NCBI GenBank assembly: GCA_022494885.1
Contig: JAGVSM010003498.1
Coordinates: 248,001-312,000, forward strand
Source: Micrasema longulum
Lineage: Eukaryota > Arthropoda > Insecta > Trichoptera > Brachycentridae
DNA length: 64,000 nt
Direction of reading: 5' to 3'
Position 1 is the first letter of the stretch, and each line of letters starts with the position of its first letter. Below the pieces are notes generated by a model. The model did no database searches and had not been told where the DNA came from. It worked only from the letters and a program-made list of their open reading frames with translations. The position numbers and the translations under genes are program-made. Shown here in pieces: positions 25,740-36,714 of this stretch.

Positions 25740-26365
25740 TGTTTAGAACGCTTCTACTCACTCTAAATCAAACATATTATTTTCAAAATAATCAAGAGGA
25801 TTCAAGCGTGTATTTATAGGAAACGAAAAGGTACATATTTATCATTAAGGTTAGCGAAACTTTGTTTACTCAAACAATTTAAACAAATATCTTTGTTTAC
25901 TAATATGAAATTAAAAAAAACTTTTTTCAATATTCTAACTATATATTTAACCTTTCCTTACTTGTACTTAATTACAAGTTAGATTAGTAACAACTTTGAT
26001 CGCAAATTTTTTATGCATTTTTGCCATCTCAATTTATTTTTTTTAATTTAAAAAATTCAATATTGTGAGAAGGTAATAAAAAAAAAACATCATTAAATTA
26101 AGTTTTAGAATTTCAGAAGTGTAAAAACTTATAATAATCTCCCCAATGAACTAAAAACTATTAAAAATAAAATATCAATAAATAAATTTAAAGAAATTTT
26201 TTGAACACGTGTAAAAACTACATTAAATTAAAGTTACTTTGAATGCATTATTGGTTTATGGTATTCTTTATATATCCTATATTTTTATTTTGTTTCTCAT
26301 GTACTCGTATATTTAAAATTACATAAACTATTATCAATAAACAACTACAACAGTGTAAGTCACTA
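25740..26365 (+). mobile_element. Jockey-like LINE 3' end, plus-strand sister of 12960-13570
   Basis: Around 26115-26205 the plus strand encodes SVKTYNNLPNELKTIKNKIS and then INKFKEIF followed by a stop. This is the same C-terminal motif as the minus-strand copy at 13.2 kb. The following 160 bp match that copy's 3' UTR in reverse complement. The region upstream to 25740 retains only scattered coding similarity. Confidence 0.75.
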
Positions 26366-27059
26366 CGTATAGAATTTTTTTAAAAACATGTACCTTTTAT
26401 GAAATTTATTAAGAAAAAATAAAAATAAAAAAACGTAAATACAAACACAATATCTTGGAGAGTAGAAAACTTTCATTCGAATGAACCATAACTTTTTAAA
26501 ATATGTAAAAAAACAAAAACAACTTATGTTAACACCAAATATAATAAAAAATAAAAGACACGGAAATGGTTTTATTGATAATGAACTCTTTTAGATTTTC
26601 GTGCAACTTTCACGCGTTATTTCGGGTTGTCAAAAATAATTTATTGAATTTATTCAGTAAATTGGGTGTTGGGTGTTGGGAGTTTGGACATGGAAATATC
26701 CGTTTTTTCTCATTAGTCCCAAGAGTGGGGTGAATTTCATCCATCAACCAGCCACTCAGTGTCCGTCTGGGACGGGTCCTAGCGACGTCGGTGGCGGGGT
26801 GGGGTGTCCTTGCCCAATCAGCGCGAGTGGCGCACTTGTCACCTACGCCGCTGACAGCGCCACCCCCCCCCTTCCCCCATCACACTTTTCTAGGGTTACC
26901 ATGCAAAAAACTAAAAAAATCTGTCAAAAATAAAGAAGAGCTTCTTTTCCATTGGAAAAATTGAGTTTACTTTCGTCTATGCCCCGCTAAGAGAATCCCT
27001 CAGGACTTAAAACAGCTATATGTAGATGGTGTAGTTTCTGGATCCGCTTTATTTATTTA

Positions 27060-27205
27060 TTTTTATAAAAAATATTAAAAAATTTCAGTGGCCATTTTCA
27101 ATGAGTTGTAAATAACTAAGAAAATGGAAAGTAATGATATAACGGGGTTCAAAATTTTGACCTCTGATCCATAAGTCTGAGAAGCTAAACATAAGACCAC
27201 AACCA
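27060..27205 (-). mobile_element. SINE (family A), minus strand, diverged
   Basis: 'ttcaatgagttgtaaataac' followed by a degraded ggggttcaaaattttgacc matches family A in reverse orientation. It lies immediately 5' of the LINE UTR fragment at 27217. Confidence 0.55.
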
Positions 27206-27216
27206 ATATCAACTTA

Positions 27217-27580
27217 ATGTTGACAAAATTAAGATTTCAATTAAAAAAGTTTTGTGGGTTTTGTCGAAAGTACGCGTTAATAATGTGTGTGTATGTACAT
27301 GTGTATATATGTGTATATTTATATATACATGTGTGTATATATGTGTATGTCTGTATGTATATGAATCAAAATGTGTATCCGAATAAGTTTATATTTTGTT
27401 TGTCTGTGCTCTATATTAATTTGTTAAGTATTATAATATATTAAAATGTAATTGCCTAGCTTGGAACGGGGTATGTACCCTTGTTAGCTGGGCAAAGTGA
27501 ATATAGAATTGTATTTTGATAAAAAGTGTGAATAAATAAATAAAAAAAAAAAATAAATAAAAAATAAAAAAAAAAATAAT
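27217..27580 (+). mobile_element. LINE 3' UTR copy with TATG-rich microsatellite
   Basis: A GT/TATG-rich tract (27285-27365) is followed by a conserved 3' UTR block (about 27368-27515) containing cctagcttggaacggggtat, and ends in an A/AATA-rich tail. The block matches the reverse complement of 39105-39240, where it follows a LINE coding end. This copy is therefore a severely 5'-truncated member of the same family. Confidence 0.8.
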
Positions 27581-28390
27581 GTAAGGATTACTCAGCAATT
27601 AGATTAGAGCGTTTGGACATCACCGCCCATGGACGCCCCCGGGAGACCCTATCGTCAACCAGTACTCTCTCCTCCAAGTGAATCCCGCGTCTCTTAATTC
27701 CGTTGAAAAAAGCCAAAATATCGTCAATGGCCTTCCAGGGACTGTCTTAAAAAGTTAAAATTCATCTTCAACTTTATCTACAAAATAAAATTCAGTATTT
27801 TTTATAAAAAACTGAATATGTTTTTTAAAAAATCTGAACACTTTTTCTATTTATTTATTAATTTTTCCTTAAACACTAAGGATAAATCAAGCAAGCGAAG
27901 GAGTGCGGTATAGCGGAATACTTGAGAGGATCTATCGGTTCCCATATAGGCAATGCCTGTTCTAAGGAACCGATGTTTTGCGGCAAAAATAATATAATCA
28001 TTTAGGGTCGTATTTGCAAAAGTGTGCACGGATATAATAAGTATGAATGTAATATATAAGAATGAATATAATAAAATAAGTATGTATAATAAATATGTAC
28101 ATAATAAATAAGTATGTATATAACATATGGGTACAAATTAAGCTATAATTGTCAAAAAACACTTTGCTTCCCATGTCTATCAACCATTTGCCATTTTTTT
28201 TCCCAAAACATGTTCTACTAATTGCAGGTTACTGATGAAGAAACTTTTAAAGATTATACAAATATGCACACTTTCGTATATAAGTGTCGATTTTACTTTA
28301 TACCGTCTCAATATATACCGATGAAGATAGCGTTTGTAATCGCATACCAGGACTTGCTTTTAGTTAGACATAATTTAAAAAGATTTTCAA

Positions 28391-28630
28391 GTTGAGCTTA
28401 GTCTAAATACGATGATACCAGAGACATAATGAACATTATTCGAAACAGTTGAGCTTAGTTCAAATACCAGAAGCAGATAAATATTTGATGATAAATGACT
28501 ATTTAACCTTGGTCCGAATGCGATGCTACCAGTAACAGAGCAAAATTTAACAACATAATGACCATTAGTCGGAACAGTTATTAATCTTAGTCTAAATGCG
28601 ATTATATTAGAGACATAGCGACACTTTTAC
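28391..28630 (+). repeat. Degenerate tandem repeat, about 57-bp unit
   Basis: gttgagcttagtctaaatac starts at 28391. The same start recurs at 28448 (gttgagcttagttcaaatac) and, diverged, at 28578 (gttattaatcttagtctaaa). Shared internal words are cgatgataccagagacata, cgatgctaccagtaacagag and gacataatgaacatt. About three to four units; non-coding. Confidence 0.65.
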
Positions 28631-29354
28631 ATTTGGCAGAATCGTTGAGGTGCAGATTCAAACTTTGTCATTTGAAATTGATTCTTTTTTTGGCTTATAC
28701 AAAGCGAGATTCATAGGCTGCTTTTTCTTTACCCCGTTTTCTTCCTTTCTGAGCAGCATGTTGAAAAATGAAAGATACACAATCAACAATTACATGTAGA
28801 TTATAACGATGCTCAAAAAATTCAACTATCTGTAAAGAATATCAGCTAGAAGTTGCTCTATGGCGTTGGTGCAACCGATTTGGTAAACATTTTTATTTGA
28901 ACAAGTGCGATGTATTTTGCCAAGTTCAAGAATACTGGATATCATAAAAAGATTCTTGCAGTAGGGATGTTTAAGATCCTGATGAAATCCTAAAAGTTCT
29001 TGCATGACAGAATATATTCTGACATTTGGTAACCCTACCGGTCCCTGGCCGGTCCCGTCACGTCCGTGACGTCCCCCGCAAACCGTGTGTCGTCTGGTGT
29101 CTCTACACCCTGTAGCCCCCGTGGCCCCCGCCCCCGTGCCCCCTGAAGATGTCTTCACGATATCACCTTTTCCGCACACGATGCTATATTTATGTGCAAT
29201 GCTGTGACCAACGTGATACACTAAAATATGTAAGACGTAGGGGTACTTTTCTCGTTTGTAAGATACTTACGTCCGAGTAATATAATGTAATGTAGTTATG
29301 ACATTTTTTTTTCTATGCTTAAGGTAAAAAATAATTATAATTGAGTTTTATATA

Positions 29355-29570
29355 TTAACTAGCGGACCCGACAGACATTGTCCTGCCCAAACGTTGGCTT
29401 GCCTGCTATTATCTTGGAAAAATACTTTTCATATAGGTACTTGTTTGTGATTAAATTCCAAAACTAAAAATTGCTGATATTAAAAAAATATTAAATTTAA
29501 CTAGGTACTTGTTTATGGTTGAATTCCAAAACATAAAATAAATATTTTTTCAAATATGGCATTCTTTTTG
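29355..29570 (+). repeat. Retroelement-derived fragment with a 66-bp spaced direct repeat
   Basis: It begins with 'actagcggacccgacagaca', a sequence I associate with widely dispersed insect retroelement ends. It contains two copies of taggtacttgttt followed by attgaattcca-like sequence, near 29434 and 29500. The clade is not identified. Confidence 0.4.
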
Positions 29571-29874
29571 CAAACGTCAAACTCCGGTCGTCTCACCAAC
29601 AAAGGGTTGTACTTATGCAGGAATACGATTTTTAAAAATGTATTGAATTTAATATTATTTTAGTGTTACCAAAAATCCAAAAAAAAAAAATAAATGGGTA
29701 GAAATTATAAGGAAGGAAAAAATCTGATTGAGATCCACAACAAAACAAATGCCGTTTGTAAACATTAAAAAAAAACTTTTTTTATGCACAAAAAAACAAC
29801 ATCTTTCCATTTTTTGGCAAACGCATTCTCTTCGAATGCAACCCCGGTAGATCGATGAATAAAGTCTTTCGCTT

Positions 29875-30015
29875 CAGGTAACAGTCCTAGGACTATGAAA
29901 TATTGTGTAAAAAGTGTAAAAACACTCTTTTTAATAAATATTTGAAATCAACTGTGTCGGAAATTGAACCCGAGCAAACGCGACTATTACACCTCGAGGC
30001 CGACTACCGTAACTA
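29875..30015 (-). mobile_element. SINE (family C), minus strand fragment
   Basis: 'aggactatgaaatattgtgt' followed by cggaaattgaacccgagc (reversed B box) and acctcgaggccgac (reversed A-box side) matches family C in reverse. Confidence 0.5.
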
Positions 30016-30104
30016 AAACTAAAGTCAGTCCCAAAACCATCCATATAAAAACTATTCCCATATTATGATCGTATTATGTTTTGTTCGCATATTGTAGATG
30101 AGCA

Positions 30105-30290
30105 TGACAGGCGCTATGGCGCAGTTGGTAAGACGGCCAGCTGTGACACTGGCGTCGCGGGTTCGATTCCCGCCAGTTGCAAGAAAAAAATCCCAGAAAG
30201 ATATTTTTCTCAATTGGTCTGGGTGTTGTGGTGTATTGCCTCCTTCCATATTCTCTCTGTCCCACCTGCTACAGCAAAGAAAAACATTCA
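30105..30290 (+). mobile_element. tRNA-derived SINE (family D), best preserved copy
   Basis: Clear pol III promoter boxes: A-box-like tggcgcagttgg at 30117-30128 and B box gggttcgattccc at 30159-30171. The tail 'tctcaattggtctgggtgtt' follows. It is shared with 18255-18425 (plus) and 8835-8945 (minus). This is a SINE head, not a functional tRNA: the 3' acceptor pairing is not maintained. Confidence 0.75.
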
Positions 30291-30424
30291 AGAAACAAGT
30301 ATTATTATCACTCCTGAATCAAAACGACACTCTTGCCATTTCTGCCTAGGTCATGCCATGACAATACTTATTGTACATATAAATACATTCTACGATTGTT
30401 TAGGTTAAGTTAATTCAATATATA

Positions 30425-30775
30425 TCATTAACGCCGTTTTTGTTCTTAGGCTGTATAATCTTTGGTTCTGGGTGTCACGTTCATCTAGGGTGTTTCTCTG
30501 AAACATTGAGCTATCTAAGTGCTCTTTGGTCTTCCTCTGGATAACTGTCGGGGAAAATCCACAGGCATTACCTTGTTTACTATATTGTCTGGTGGTATTC
30601 GTCTTATGTGCCCGTACCATCTCTGCTGTCTCCGTTCCAGTTTACTGTTTGTGCCAGGGAAACCCAGGCCTTTACAAATGCGAGAACTCTTGATTTTGTC
30701 TTTTAATGATGCTCCTGCCGACCACCTGAGCATTCGCATTTCTGCTGTTTCAATTTGCATGAAATGCTTACTTAT
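30425..30775 (-). mobile_element. RTE-like LINE C-terminal fragment
   Basis: The minus-strand frame 30760-30515 reads AEMRMLRWSAGASLKDKIKS, then LERRQQRWYGHIRRIPPDNI and LSRGRPKST. AEMRMLRW, 'RW.GHirR.p' and GRPK are standard landmarks of RTE-type LINE C-termini. The frame is disrupted beyond 30515. It lies directly downstream, on the same strand, of a different LINE fragment at 30790-31085. Confidence 0.82.
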
Positions 30776-30789
30776 TTATCAGGTCCGAA

Positions 30790-31085
30790 CTTTAGACTTT
30801 GCCACTCCAGTGTGCAGCGGCAGATATCGCCCTGTCAGTCGCCATCCTCAAATCATTATCATCACAAGTTAACTGCATTTGTGGACACCGCAGCAGATGA
30901 GGATTATCCTGCACCTCTCCACAATCGCAGTTCATGTCACCTCCCTCTAGATAACCCCACCTCCGTTGATTGTATTTGCACCTAGAATTTGCCTGAAGTA
31001 GGAATTGTTTAGCATTCTAAACTGTACTTTGTCGCCGGTCTAACAATAGTCTGGTATAAAGTACTTCCCTTTTAGCTTTAAAGGT
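30790..31085 (-). mobile_element. LINE C-terminal cysteine-rich fragment (CxCG...H...C)
   Basis: On the minus strand from about 31015 to the stop at 30794-30792 the frame reads QANSRCKYNQRRWGYLEGGD, then MNCDCGEVQDNPHLLRCPQM and LRMATDRAISAAAHWSGKV. The C-x-C-G...H-L-L-x-C-P module followed by 'DL..AT.rAi..a.hW' is the zinc-knuckle-like tail found after the reverse transcriptase (and RNase H) in several LINE clades. Its position beside an unrelated RTE tail on the same strand suggests nested or adjacent insertions. Confidence 0.75.
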
Positions 31086-31279
31086 ATTTTGGAGTCACTT
31101 CAAATTCCTTTGAATAAATTAAATCTTGAAATATAGAACACATACATAATAAACATTGTCTGCTCTAAAAATAATGCTGTATTCGAATATATAATTAATA
31201 AATTGTTCAACACATATGCCTTGACGTTAAGTTGAAATTGAGTTTTTTTTCATCGTAAATATTGTTTCCCAGTTCATAT

Positions 31280-31750
31280 ATTGGAAATAAAATGACAAGA
31301 TCAGTTAACTTTGTGGTCAGACATTTCTATAATATTAATAATAAATAATGCAACCACTTACCCGCTTTTTTGTCTACCGGTTTTGCGATGTACCCGTCTC
31401 TGATTATATTAACATGAAAATTCCGCCATACGTCTTCGCTTAAATAGCAGTTGCACAAATAAAACCCAGAGTGCTGATAACACTCACGCTTTGAGTATAA
31501 ATTGTTTTAACTTCTTCTCCCGCAAGTTCAAATATAAAAAATACATAATTAGTTAGCTATTAAAAGTATGTGTCCTATCAGCATGTTGATTTTGTATTTT
31601 CGTGCAACTACTATAATGAAGGTTTATAGTGGGATATGCATGTAAGTTTACTGTCTTAATGAAGAGACGGATACGTTTCGAAACCAATAGACATAGAATA
31701 GTTAAAAAGTGTTTATGTATAATTATTTACTAATATTTATTATAATTAAA
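31280..31750. repeat. Foldback repeat fragments (family G)
   Basis: A left part (31300-31440, with gatgtacccgtctctgatta) and a right part (31650-31745, with gaagagacggatacgtttcg) correspond to the two arms of the 58.2 kb palindrome. They are separated by about 200 bp of AT-rich sequence. Confidence 0.5.
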
Positions 31751-31759
31751 ATATTTTGT

Positions 31760-34310
31760 TAATTTTTTATTGGTACAACGATTATTTATCGTTCATTTTA
31801 TTATCATTATTGAATATAATATCTCTTACCTACCAGGCTCTCTTTAAAATATATAGAATAATGTTTGTTTTAAATACTGGTTTCCGTTTATACACCGTTT
31901 TTTTTAAATGTCTCATTGCCTATATTGGCTAAACTAAAAAAACACAGAAACAGTTTAATTTTGGCGTTAAAAGCTAAAACTTCAAAGCTAAGCTAAGAAA
32001 GGTTCGTCCAACATATTTTGTTCAATCTTGTTGTACTAGCAGAAGTCCAGGTGATTACGTAACTACGCCCAAGTTTAGTTGTAAGTAAATGTCGTCAGGT
32101 TCTGGAGTGTCCGCCGAGGGGCAGGGGGTCAAGTCACGCGCGCTCCCCTATAACAGGACACTGCTGGATGTAGGTGCAGGGCAGGGCGGTGAGAGCCACC
32201 ACCTGGGTACTAAGTTCGGGATTACCGAGTCTGGGTAGGAAGGGAACGGTTAATGTGGGAGGTGTCAACCCTGAATACTAAAGCAAGACCGAACAAGTTA
32301 CCGTTGAAGCGATAACCTGATATAAAAAAATATATTGCTGCTAAAGAAAAATAATAATAAATTGATTCATACATGGGTATACAACATTACGATCACTTAT
32401 AAATATAAGAATTTATTGTGTTAAGGTATGTGTATTTTAATTGGTTGATGTACTAAACTCACTCTTTCGCAGATGTCTCCCAAAATATTGTGCAAAAAAT
32501 ATTAAAACTAAAATCGTCGTTTCATTTCCTAGTTTTCCGCACCCCGAAGCTGAACCGATTGAATTTTTTTATCAAAAAGAAAAATTCTGTGTCGAAATGT
32601 TTTATTTAAAAAAAATAGTTATTATGTTTGTATACCGTTTTTCCGAGGACGGCAGATAAAACTAGGCGCATTTCAAGGGTTTTTGGATGGTCCAAGCTTT
32701 TACAAAAGACAGTATAACAACAACAAAAAAATAAATAGGGACACGCCAATGCTGGTTATCTATAATGTTTAAAAATATATAGCTGTTGTACCATAATTTA
32801 GTGTTGCGATTATGAACGCTGTTTTTATCGGTAAATATTGAGACGGTACACGTCAGTTCTGTATTATCTCTAACACCTCGGTATGATCTACTAACTTTTT
32901 ATCTCGACGTCTTATGGTCAAATTCAACCAATGAATGACCCCGAAAATTCGGTCCGCGTTCCTTACTTCATTAAAATTCAAAATAGTTTTAATTTATACT
33001 TTAAATAGGCTTTTGTGGTAAAAAGTGCCCACTTCAAAGCGATTACAAACTGCTAAATTCAAGCAAAAAATGCTCGATTGAACATGATTTTTAAAAGACT
33101 TTTGACAATTACTAAGACGATATGCTTAAATATCGTCTGAGTTTATCTACCGAGCGATTAAAAAGCCGGTTCTTTTAACGTCTCGCTACAAACACTCAGG
33201 AAGATAGTAAAACTGATTGAAAAAAAATGGCAACAATTTTTTTTTTATATATTGGCCACATTATGACAATTTCATGCTCTTATTTGTTAATAGGGTAGAA
33301 TCTAGACACATTATCAGTGCAACTGGGCGTTTGTTTTCAAAACTGATAGCTATGTTGGAATTTAATTCGACAAGCATTTGGACATACTCAAAACATTGTT
33401 GAATTAACTACCTGGTAAAAAAAGAAGCATAAAAAAATGGAAAATTGTTTTCAGGCGTTGTCTTATCGGTGAATTGGTTTAGCCGGATGAATCTCACCCA
33501 CATAATAAAGGTTTTAGCTTTTTTACTTCACAAAAGTCAACAGAAGGAAGAGTTGAGGAAATTTGGATGTTCAAACACAGGCAGAATGAGGAATGTTACA
33601 CAGTGTGTTAAGTGGCCACTTAAACCAGCCAACGATAGGTCATAAGCTCTGTAAATGCCTAGACTATCATATTCCCTTCTCAAAAATATTTTATAGCTGT
33701 TGCAACAAATTTAGATCTGAATAACCTTCTAGAGAAAAAATCCAGCCAGTCTGCAGACTGATTTCGCCGCACTAAAATCGACGTTTTGTATTCCCGTTCT
33801 CCACACCCTTAAACTGAACCAATTTTGATTTTTTTTTAAAGGAAGAGTGGCAAAAGGGAATTTTCTGCTATGCCTAGACTATCATATTTTTTTCTCAAAA
33901 ATTTTTTTCTTTTCTGTTGCAACAAATTTAAAATTTCAGATTTTGCTTCCTAAATTTTTTTATTAATTCTATTATCTGAAAACTACAGGAACCAATTTCA
34001 TATTAATACTTCGCCTTTACACGAGTATCAATGAACCTAACTTCTAAATTGTAAGAGCCGTAATCCCGCGGTCGATAAGTATTATTTTTAATCATAAAAA
34101 GGTATATTTTTCATATGAAATACCTTGAAAATCATTGTTTTTTTATTAAACGTAAATTTAATTAATTTTTCACTATCATTCATTTGAAAAAACGGCGTTT
34201 TAAAGTGGTTAAATTGTATGATTTCCTTACTTTTTTGGAGTTTGGGTTTTGTTGAATATCCGTTATAGAGGAATTTGGAAGTGAACGACTAATTTCTTAG
34301 ATTGAGATTA
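31760..34310. other. AT-rich region with a GC-rich patch and decayed repeats
   Basis: 32100-32250 is a GC-rich block of unknown nature. About 32500-32600 and 33775-33850 are diverged copies of one another (ctaaaatcgtcg / ctaaaatcgacg, then a gaaccgattgaa / gaaccaattttg stretch). A family F MITE lies at 33425-33720. No gene is supported. Confidence 0.45.
33425..33720. mobile_element. MITE (family F), one arm plus centre
   Basis: Matches the reverse complement of 56640-56860, sharing 'tttttacttcacaaaagt' and 'ggatgttcaaacacaggc'-type blocks and ending 'gctgttgcaacaaattta'. The left arm is missing or too diverged to see. Confidence 0.6.
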
Positions 34311-34315
34311 TCAAC

Positions 34316-34742
34316 TGAACGTAGTTATGCAGAACGCAGCCAGCCATAGAAAAGTGAAACTGAGATAATAGCACCTTTGTGAAAAGAGTGAATAAACAAA
34401 TCTCTACAACAGTTAGAATGTTTTTGACTTTAACAAATGATAAACAAGAAATATCTTCGTTTTGTTTTACATAACAAACAAAAATTCAACTATTTATTTG
34501 ACCAGTTTTAATGATTTTTTTAAACGATAAGATTTTCTAGTGCTGTGGGTGTTTTATGCAAATTGAGAAATACCGTTTTTGTGATTGATACCATTTTCAG
34601 AAGGTGATTAAAACAATTTTTTGTATGAAAGCGGTCTGACTGTTTTAAGCAAAACCTAGAATTGACCTTACTGAACCCGATAACATCAATATCTCATTTT
34701 TTCAAAATTGTGGACTGGCTGCTTTCTGCATAACTACGTTCA
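34316..34742. mobile_element. MITE-like foldback element with 19-bp perfect inverted ends
   Basis: tgaacgtagttatgcagaa at 34316-34334 recurs as its exact reverse complement at 34724-34742. The similarity extends inward imperfectly through a gcagccag block. The element is 427 bp with no coding potential and ends 57 bp before the first base of T-box exon A. Confidence 0.75.
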
Positions 34743-34799
34743 ACTGTACCTCTCTATAGCACGATTTGTTATAACTATTGTTCGTGTTTTATTCTGTAG

Positions 34800-35073
34800 G
34801 CGGATGTTCCCGACCCTGAGGGTGTCCTTCACCGGCGTGGGCCCCGGACACCGCTACGTCGTGCTGCTGGACATCGTGCCCGTGGACAACAAGCGCTACC
34901 GGTACGCCTACCACCGCTCCTCGTGGCTGGTGGCGGGCAAGGCGGACCCGCCCGCGCCCGCGCGCCTCTACGCGCACCCCGACTCCCCCTTCACGGGCGA
35001 GCAGCTCCGCAAGCAGGTCGTCTCCTTCGAGAAGGTCAAACTCACCAACAACGAGATGGACAAGAACGGACAG
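34800..35073 (+). CDS. mid/H15 (Tbx20): Tbx20-type T-box factor, internal exon A (central T-box)
   Basis: This is an internal coding exon of a nuclear sequence-specific transcription factor. It encodes 91 whole codons plus the last base of a split codon, beginning [12 protein letters not shown] and ending [11 protein letters not shown]. Between these lie [20 protein letters not shown] and GKADPP, the most conserved core of the Tbx20/midline/H15 subfamily; the R-M-F-P strand and the K-A-D-P segment belong to the T-box DNA-binding fold. A polypyrimidine-poor acceptor ending tctgtag precedes the exon (phase 2 entry), and a donor beginning gtaccg follows cag (phase 0 exit). Base use is extreme: 67% GC and only three codons end in A or T, against AT-rich flanks. 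It joins in frame to the exon at 37219. Subfamily assignment is firm; midline versus its paralogue H15 cannot be decided from this fragment. Confidence 0.96.
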
Positions 35074-35449
35074 GTACCGCAATACTCTTCCAATTGATAT
35101 TGTTATTAAAGATCCCAGGCTTTCATGGCCTTACAGATTCTTGTGATGTTTTTCTGGGTTATTGTAGCTGTAGATGTAGTTTTAGTGTATTTTAGTCATA
35201 TAAAGAATTTGTACCGGTTTATGTGTGTATGCATGTAACCGAATACAGTTTGGTCAATTCAACCTAATTAAGTGTTTTGAGTAAAATGTACGACTCAATG
35301 AAAATCATCAAATTTGGTTTCACGCGTTCGTGTTTATTTTACGTTAATTCATCAGTGTGACATACGAGTATATGAAGCAAAATTTTGACGCATGCAAAAA
35401 AAATCCTCGAATTTCTTTCGTCTCTATCCCCGTATAAAAGATTCATTTT

Positions 35450-35950
35450 TAAATTTTCATTTTTATTTTGTTTATTCAGAAAAACAACAGCAATACAAAA
35501 AAATATACAAAACATTATAAAAAAACATAAAATAAAACCAAATCAGTTTTCCACATAAATACAATTATAAAAATACAGTTCGGTTAGATATTAATTCATA
35601 GAAGTGCATGTGTGCGAGTTTTTTGTGTGAGGGTGCGTGTGTGAGTGAAGTGTGGTTTTGGTAGTTATGTGAATATGTGTGTGAGTGTATATGAGTGAGA
35701 GGGTGGGTTTATGGGCAGGGTGAGTGTGTGTTTAATTTGAGTGAATAGAAACATCATAAATTAAATTTATAACGTAATTTTTTTTTTTTTTATAAAGAGT
35801 CATAATTTTTTTCATATAATAGTTCTTTAATCTTGTTTTAAAAGTGAATTTACTGCAGTTAAATATGTCTATGTTATTGAAAAATACATTATGGTTACGC
35901 GCCAAGCGAATCAGAGGAGAGTTCCGTGCATAGTTGGTGCGAATTGTAGG
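35450..35950 (-). mobile_element. Jockey-like LINE 3' end
   Basis: On the minus strand from about 35940 to 35770 the translation reads VRTNYARNSPLIRLARN, then VFFNNIDIFNCSKFTFKTRL and KNYYMKKI. This resembles the LINE C-terminal pattern with a final 'F+trLk.yy'. A TG-rich 3' UTR (35600-35730) and an A-rich tail follow. CA-rich sequence at 2840-2970 may be the same UTR type in the opposite orientation. Confidence 0.6.
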
Positions 35951-36714
35951 TTCATAAAAGCATCTCTTGCACCTTCATGTAACAGACGATTGAGATATAC
36001 TGCGTTTGATGTTTCAATGAAGTGCCTTATGAACCGTTGGTGCGAATAGGAGTGCGATGATAATCAAGTAATCAGCCATCAACAATTATTAGGTCATCTA
36101 AAAAAGATCTGAAAGTTTCCAAGAAACCTTGAAAGATCTTAAAACCGACTTTCGATTATTTCTGTAGGTAATCAATTTTACGTTCTTATCAAATTGTACA
36201 TGACCAATGACAACGGATTATATTACTGATCGGAAGAAAAATGGATTTAAAAATTATCCTTTTTTTTTAAGAACTAAATTTAGTTCCATAAAACAAATTT
36301 ATCCTCACCCAGACGTTATTTAAAATAAGTAATAAAAAAATTTAAACGTCGCGTCAGTCAGAAATATAATATGCCAAATTCTTGAAATTCTGTCATATTG
36401 TTCACAGCAAACCACGGTAAAATACGCAATACGCAATTCGTATGCCTTCAGTTTACTTTTACTACCTTCGCTCAATCGTCATACAATTGACCATTAAAAT
36501 ATCGAAGTGAAGGAAACATGGGTCCGATTCGGATGCTCAAATTTCTTCGACAAAACTAATATAGGTACGTAACAAACGGGTACTTCAATTTTAAAATGCG
36601 ATTGCGATTTCAAAAAAAACTTATTTATTTACAAACACTCCTATACCAATATAAGAACTCTATATATGTATATACTTTCTTTTGCTAAAAAAATATTAAT
36701 TTCTATGCACTGCT

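Larger units (their letters stand above)
1..34799 (+). other. Upstream intron and/or 5' flank of the T-box gene
   Basis: The exon at 34800 begins in phase 2 in the middle of the T-box, so at least one upstream exon must supply the N-terminus and the first T-box segment (the stretch around LWDKFHELGTEMI in the family). I looked for such a segment followed by a donor on the plus strand and found none. Either it lies before position 1, making this whole stretch intron, or it is a short exon I missed. The content is AT-rich DNA with many retroelement fragments, annotated separately. Confidence 0.6.

Noticed and set aside
29030..29165. GC-rich patch as a CpG-island promoter
   Set aside because: It is a short C-rich low-complexity block with short repeats and no start-site motifs; it may be a minisatellite.
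28826..29221. 131-codon minus-strand open frame with a glycine/threonine-rich part
   Set aside because: The G/T-rich part is a translated GC-rich low-complexity patch (29030-29160); the remainder matches no family I know.
30105..30180. Possible functional tRNA gene
   Set aside because: A and B boxes are present but the acceptor stem and anticodon arm do not pair properly, a long non-tRNA tail follows, and related copies exist, so it is a SINE head.
30052..30408. Four overlapping open frames on both strands
   Set aside because: They cross the tRNA-derived SINE at 30105-30290; phrases like RFPPVA or GGNRTRDAS are translated B-box sequence, a common artefact.
34789..35082. 97-codon minus-strand open frame
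   Set aside because: It is the antisense shadow of the very GC-rich T-box exon; the plus strand carries an unmistakable domain with splice sites.
34923..35195. 90-codon plus-strand open frame in another phase
   Set aside because: An alanine/arginine-rich artefact of the GC-rich T-box exon read in the wrong frame.
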